A stretch of DNA of 14,975 bases from Smittium culicis (taxonomy: Eukaryota; Kickxellomycota; Harpellomycetes; Harpellales; Legeriomycetaceae). Positions 8,694-14,975 of this stretch are shown piece after piece. Location: assembly GCA_001970855.1 (NCBI GenBank), contig LSSN01005586.1, positions 1 to 14,975 of the forward strand, read 5' to 3'. The notes under the pieces were generated by a model. It made no database searches, had not been told where the DNA came from, and saw only the letters and a list, made by a program, of their open reading frames with translations. The position numbers and the translations under genes are program-made. Every line of letters begins with the position of its first letter. Within the stretch, counting starts at the first letter, position 1.

Positions 8694-10516
8694 ATGTTCC
8701 AAAAATATCGAACTGCCATAGTCACTCAGCTCAACGAGCTTACTGGTATCAGTCAAGATGTCTTGATGAACGCCATCGACACTCCAAGAATCTTGGAGCA
8801 TGGTGATCTCGCCATCGCTGTGCCTAAACTCCGTGCAAAAGGAAATCCTGTCCAGCTTGCCAAAGAGTGGTCTGAAAAGGTTATTTCATTTCCTACTTAC
8901 TATCTACTAAACACATATGCTTATTTAGTCATGCCTCTTTCTAAGCTATTTTATAATTGCTATCACGTTCATTATAACAACATATCACTGCCATTTTATT
9001 GTAAATATAGTTTGTAACCAATGATTTGATCTTGAAGACTAACAGTGCTGGTCCTTTCATAAACTTTTCAATCAACAAGAAAATGCTTAAATCTGAAGTT
9101 TTGACTGCGATATTCAACCAAGGCGAAAAATACGGTTTTAACAACAGCTGCAACGGTAAAAGAGTTCTTCTTGATTTTAGCAGTCCTAATATCGCCAAGC
9201 CTTTCCATGCTGGCCATCTCCGAAGTACCATTATTGGTAACTTCATTACAAACCTGTTTAAGGCCAACGGATGTGTCACCACTGCTTTGAACTACCTCGG
9301 TGATTGGGGAAAGCAATATGGTTTGTTGGCCATTGGTTTTGAACATTTTGGAAATGAAGAGGAACTCGCCAAAGATCCAATTAAACACTTGTACGATGTT
9401 TACGTTCAGATCAATGCTGAAGCAACTGAGAAGCCAGAAATCCATGATCAAGCTAGAGCTTACTTCAAGAGAATGGAGGATGGCGATGAAGAGGCTTTAA
9501 AGGTATGGAAACGCTTCCGTGATCTATCTATAGTAAAATACAAGGAAACTTACGCCAAATTGAACATCCATTTTGACGTATACTCTGGGGAATCACAAGT
9601 CAGCTACGGAATGGGAAAAGCTGAAAAAATGCTTTACGAAAAAAACTTGGTTGTAGATTCAGAAGGTGCCAAGCTTATTGATCTTGAAGCTTATAAATTG
9701 GGCAAAGCAGTTCTCCAAAAGCGCGATGGTACTTCATTGTACTTAACTAGAGATATTGGAGGAGCTATTGAAAGATATGACAAATACAATTTTGATGATA
9801 ACTACTATATTGTATCTTCGCAACAAGACTTGCACTTTAAGCAGTTGTTTAAAGTAGCTGAACTTCTTGAATTGCCCAACCACAAGAACTTTGTACACAT
9901 CAACTATGGGTTAGTTAAAGGCATGAGTACACGTAAAGGTACAGTAGTTTTCCTTAATGATATCATTGAACAAACCACAGAGAGCATGCACGAAATTATG
10001 AGACAAAATGAGAAGAAGTACGCACAGATCGAAGATCCAGCACGCGTTGCAGAAATCGTAGCTATTTCAGCAATCATCATCCAGGACTTGAGTGCTAGAC
10101 GTGTTAAAGATTACGAATTTGACTGGAGCAGAATGTTATCATTTGAAGGGGACACAGGACCATATTTGCAATATGCACACGCCCGTCTTTGCTCAGTCGA
10201 GCGCAAGACACACCTTAAAGTTTCATTAGATGCAGACTTGAGCTTATTGACAGAACCAGAGGCAGATACTATCATTGATTTGATTGCCAAGTACCCAGAC
10301 TTGCTCATTTCAACAATGTCTAATTTGGAACCATGCAGTATTGTGCAATATGCACTTAAGCTTAGCCACGCAGTTTCAGCAGCTTGGGAAAACTTGTGGG
10401 TTGTAAACCAACCAGATGATATTGCACAGGCCAGATTATTGATGTACTACAGTGCTAGAGTGGTCTTGGGTAATGCCTTGAGATTACTTGGTTTAACTCC
10501 ACTAGAGAGAATGTAA
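8694..10516 (+). CDS. Arginyl-tRNA synthetase, yeast RRS1 type (563 aa from first AUG, one intron)
   Basis: Class Ia synthetase that charges tRNA-Arg with arginine, using ATP. Exons are 8694-8879 and 9011-10516; the junction restores WSEK-F, matching the WAEKF of yeast ArgRS. The domain order is an N-terminal add-1 tRNA-binding domain (about 1-90), then the Rossmann core with SPNIAKPFHAGHLRST, where HAGH (128-131) is the HIGH signature. NYLGDWGKQ and YFKRMEDGDEEALK follow, then MSTRKG (367-372), the KMSKS-equivalent loop. The helical anticodon-binding domain begins near SFEGDTGPYLQYAHARL and ends with LGLTPLERM, the family's usual C terminus. From the AUG the protein is near bacterial length; with the upstream extension (about 608 aa) it is close to yeast RRS1. 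The AUG has T at -3, a weak context that could favour dual initiation. The intron has the odd donor GTTATT. Confidence 0.97.
8880..9010 (+). other. ArgRS intron with weak donor
   Basis: A 131-nt phase-0 intron starting GTTATT and ending AATATAG, placed because removal restores the conserved WSEKF junction and frame. Every other intron in the window starts GTA, so this donor is unusual. If retained, the frame adds 46 unrelated codons and stops at 9015-9017. Confidence 0.85.
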
Positions 10517-12102
10517 AGAAAAAAAAGGAATATATATATTTACTAACTAATTGGCACTTTTATTTTTTTTCAAATATACTTTCAATGCTAAATTACTTGT
10601 TATCTTTACTGCTTTTTCTTATCTTATAATTTTAATAAACAATCTTATATAAAGAATATAGGATATTCAGAGTTTATATATTTTTTTAAACACAGTTGTC
10701 AAGTCTAATTTCTTTGATTGATTATTATGTAGATTTGAAATATGACAATTTGAATACCATTTGCAATCAGTTTTTTAATTTTGATTTTGATTAATGTGTA
10801 TGTTAATAAAAGCTACGAATGTTTTTATATTCTGAAAGATAGACTTTTTAAAATATGTACTAGTATGAAGGATAAAGAAAAAAACGTTTAGCAATAATAA
10901 AAGCTGTTTTTATTTTATTTTTTAGTTTATATAATTTTGAATGCTAGCTACTTATTTTGCAGCTTGATTAAACATCCTTCCTCTTCATTTTAAATTGTAG
11001 GGCGTTGTGGCCATAAACATACAGAATTTCTAAAATGAATTATACATGTAATCTTTATTATCAATATATAATAAAAACGACACTTGAAAAAAAAAAAAAA
11101 AAGAAAAAAAAAACTTGATCTAGTGCTAGCAAAGTCCATCATACATGAATAAATCAGCAATTGTTTTTGTCGTGTAATAAAAAAAGGAATAATAACAGTT
11201 ATCGAATTACAATTAACAATTTTTGAGTTCGTTACGATTATTTTGGCTACTTGATAATTCATAAAATAACTGTTGCGATCTAATACTCATCGTCTTTAAA
11301 AGGCTAATTATAAGCGAATAGTGGCAAATAAATTTTAGTATATATTCATTGGTAGAGTTTTGAGCTTAATCACTATTATATCAATTAGCTACTCATTATT
11401 GATTTTTATAAGTATCGGTTATTTGCTGGAGTAATGAGTCTAAGCCAATTATGATTAGATGTATATTGGTGTAATAAAAGCGTAAACATTGGTTGGCTGA
11501 ATTAGGGATTTTAAGAGTACTGAATGTGAATGCTATGAAGTTAGTTATAACTAAGGAAAATTAGCTAAAACCAAGACGGATCAAATTGAATGAAGAGATG
11601 GTTTGTATGTTTTAGTGAAAATGCTGCAAGGAACCGAGCATCTCTAATTTAAATCCTATTTTTTTTTAATTCAGAGAATTTATTGAGTGCTAATTTAAAT
11701 GCTTATTTGATAATTGTGTTGGTATCTGCTATACATTTACTAATTATTTTGTAATTTTAACAGCGTTTTTTAGTGACTAATTAAATGCACTTTTAAACAA
11801 AAAAAGTACGAAACTATAATAAAGCTGTGTTGATAATTGGCTAATCGAAGTATAGATCATCTCAGTTATATAAATGATTATGTAAAATACAGCAAATGAG
11901 TGATAGAAGAATTTTTTTTGTGAGTATCAATTCTTCTCAGTTTCTTTACTATTTTAGCAACAAAGTTTGGTCAGAAGCTAATATCTTTTTATTGCTTACC
12001 GTTTAGTTTTTTATTTGCTTTATAGAAGGGTTTTTAATAACATCTATTTATAAACCTCACATTTATCCTTTACTCCTCAGTAACTCCCCAAAAATCGCCA
12101 CA
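10517..12102. other. Intergenic spacer between ArgRS and DAHP synthase
   Basis: AT-rich spacer of 1.6 kb with no gene supported. The first few hundred bases should contain the ArgRS 3' end and the last few hundred the DAHP synthase promoter. TATTTATAAA at about 12045-12054 is a possible TATA element 50 nt before the ATG. A perfect 14-bp palindrome, TTAGTTATAACTAA, lies at 11541-11554. The minus-strand frame at 10990-11262 is a shadow of the A-rich tract and not a convincing gene. Confidence 0.6.
11087..11113. repeat. A16-G-A10 homopurine tract
   Basis: Sixteen A, one G and ten A in a row. ACTTGA occurs at both edges (11082-11087 and 11113-11118), overlapping the terminal A residues. This could be slippage of a simple repeat or the tail of an old retro-insertion; nothing recognisable precedes it. 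Confidence 0.7.
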
Positions 12103-13697
<1,595 letters not shown>

Positions 13698-14232
13698 AAT
13701 AGAATTTTTTTTTATTTTGTCATATAAAAACTTAATCTTCACTCTTCTATATATATTTGTTTTTAAAATATCCTTTTTCCCAAAAACTGTAATTTTTTTT
13801 TTAAATTGTTATTTGCATTATTTAATGTTTTATTTCCCTTCTTTCGAGCGACTGATTATTGAAGGCTATTGCGCGTATAGTCCAGTCAATATGAATTTTA
13901 TAAAGTATTTTTTTCAGTAAAGATATATTTAGTTTTACTTTATAAATGTAGCTTAATATACATTTCAAAAAACCAAATAATCTACACAAAAAGCGAATTT
14001 AAGTATATTTAGTACTGAGTATCTGATAATCCAATTATATTTACAACTGATCTTTTAGTTATCCAATGGCTATGAGTCTACTCATTAACATTTCTCCAAT
14101 TATTTATAATTAAGATAAAATGGAAATAATCGGCGCAATTACGACAATATCCATATTTCACCTTATTTTATTGATAGACATTTTAAAAATTTTGTATAAC
14201 TTTACAATTACTTTTATAATCAAATATCAATA
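13698..14232. other. Intergenic spacer between DAHP synthase and the LYR-motif gene
   Basis: AT-rich sequence with no gene seen. It should hold the DAHP synthase 3' end (T-rich just after the stop) and the promoter of the next gene. The plus-strand open frame that runs through here begins inside the DAHP synthase last exon out of frame and is a shadow. Confidence 0.6.
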
Positions 14233-14900
14233 ATGAATGCTACTTTTCTGAAAACCACTATGTCTGCAAAATCTTTATTTCAAACATGCCGAGCATTGAG
14301 CACAAAAGCGCCACGAAATAAACCGCAGCTAGATCTAGATCATGTAAAATAAAAAGCGGCAATTATGTATTCTTCGTACATATAAATTTAGCTACAATAT
14401 TTATAAAAAAAAAACAGTTTATATTTAGGTCTAAAGTAATCAAGCTGTATAGGGAATATAACCGCGAGTTCAAGAGTAAATACTTTTACTCTTATTTTTA
14501 TTTTTGCTCCATATTACCTTCCCCATTTTATTTGCATTTCTTAAAAAGAAGGAACTGTATTTCATATCTTTTAATTTATATTATTTTATTTATTTATTTA
14601 ATTAGAAATTTCGGATAAGCAGAATCGCAAGGAATCGATAGAATGGGTGCGGCACGATTTTGAACAGTTCAAAACTATTGATAAAGTAAGCCGCTTTTTA
14701 AAAGAATTTTAGTGGCGCGACTCTTTAAATAATCCTACAGATTTTTTTTTTCTTTTTCACACAATTTATATTTCTTTTTACCCCCCCCCCCCCCATGGTT
14801 ATCGAATATTTCTAAAAAAAAAAAATAGGATGCGAGGAACATGCAATTAGCGATATTGCGAAATAACTTGAGAAGTTGGAAAATGAATATTAAATCTTGA
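14233..14900 (+). CDS. LYR-motif mitochondrial protein, LYRM2-like (four exons, 106 aa)
   Basis: Proteins of the LYR family bind the mitochondrial acyl carrier protein and help assemble or activate respiratory complexes and the iron-sulfur machinery; LYRM2 itself is less well understood and has been tied to complex I. Exons are 14233-14343, 14418-14475, 14606-14685 and 14829-14900. The first 36 residues are rich in Lys, Arg, Ser and Thr (FLKTTMSAKSLFQ, CRALSTKAPR) and look like a matrix-targeting presequence. LDLDHFIFRSKVIKLYREY follows, with the LYR tripeptide at 47-49 and the downstream Phe55. RKESIEWVRHDFEQFK (64-79) and ARNMQLAILRNNL (85-97) then match the W-x-R-x-x-F and N-M-Q-L blocks of LYRM2. 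Human LYRM2 is about 88 aa, so the length fits. Each exon alone is too short to stand out. Another LYR subfamily is possible but less likely. The stop is TGA. Confidence 0.8.
14344..14417 (+). other. LYRM2-like intron 1
   Basis: A 74-nt phase-0 intron, GTAAAA...AAACAG, whose 3' end follows a run of A. A competing TTTAG at 14424-14428 would shift the frame into an early stop, while the upstream CAG yields the conserved F-I-F-R-S-K-V-I-K-LYR helix. Confidence 0.8.
14476..14605 (+). other. LYRM2-like intron 2
   Basis: A 130-nt phase-1 intron, GTAAAT...AATTAG. It is AT-rich with a TTTATT repeat close to the acceptor. Splicing gives EFKKISDKQNRK. Confidence 0.8.
14686..14828 (+). other. LYRM2-like intron 3
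   Basis: A 143-nt phase-0 intron, GTAAGC...AAAATAG. It contains a T-rich tract, a run of 14 C at 14781-14794, and a run of A just before the acceptor. Splicing joins FKTIDK to DARNMQL. Confidence 0.8.
14781..14794 (+). repeat. Poly-C tract (C14)
   Basis: Fourteen consecutive C inside intron 3 of the LYRM2-like gene. Such a homopolymer is striking in DNA this AT-rich. It could form an i-motif or G-rich structure, may be length-polymorphic, and may be miscounted in the assembly. Confidence 0.9.
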
Positions 14901-14975
14901 TCTGAATTGTTTTTTTTTTAAAAGCACAGAAATCCAATTGCGATTATTTAATTTTGCAATAATATTAGAATACTT
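14901..14975. other. 3' flank of the LYRM2-like gene to window end
   Basis: AT-rich sequence containing the beginning of the 3'UTR. It is too short to identify a polyadenylation site or a following gene. Confidence 0.5.

Noticed and set aside
10990..11262. 90-aa minus-strand frame
   Set aside because: Its core is a Phe run from the A16-G-A10 tract; no domain or conservation cue.
11430..11440. TGAGTCT near match to the Gcn4 site upstream of DAHP synthase
   Set aside because: One mismatch to TGASTCA and over 600 nt from the start; too weak to call.

Overview
The window is eukaryotic nuclear DNA, most likely fungal. It holds four plus-strand genes with short GT-AG introns (ten introns, 71-143 nt). 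The proteins are a beta-tubulin, an arginyl-tRNA synthetase of the yeast RRS1 type, a class I DAHP synthase of the ARO3/ARO4/AroG type, and a small LYR-motif mitochondrial protein resembling LYRM2. A shikimate-pathway enzyme together with a yeast-like ArgRS argues for a fungus. The very AT-rich intergenic DNA, dense introns and unusual beta-tubulin suggest an early-diverging lineage (zygomycete grade, perhaps Entomophthoromycotina); that placement is a guess. CTG codons fall at conserved leucines and TAA/TGA act as stops, so the standard code fits.

Layout: 1-538 is a pyrimidine-rich upstream region leading into beta-tubulin (539-1994, one intron). After a short 3' flank, 2358-3185 is an island of higher GC than its surroundings. 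It carries broken minus-strand coding-like fragments and looks like a decayed transposon or pseudogene. From about 3190 to 8190 there is a gene desert of roughly 5 kb, extremely AT-rich, with no gene I can support. ArgRS follows (first AUG at 8694, end 10516, one intron), with an in-frame AUG-less upstream extension that looks like a mitochondrial presequence. A 1.6-kb AT-rich spacer precedes the DAHP synthase (12103-13697, six exons). LYRM2-like (14233-14900, four exons) closes the window.

The genes do not form a pathway; they are ordinary housekeeping genes (cytoskeleton, translation, aromatic amino-acid synthesis, mitochondrial assembly), each probably with its own promoter. The observations most worth checking are the probable non-AUG dual targeting of ArgRS, Met at the benzimidazole-critical position 198 of beta-tubulin together with a divergent M-loop, and the unidentified GC-richer relic. 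I found no convincing new multi-gene system, CRISPR array, tRNA or rRNA gene. All identifications rest on reading translations against remembered family sequences, not on database searches.
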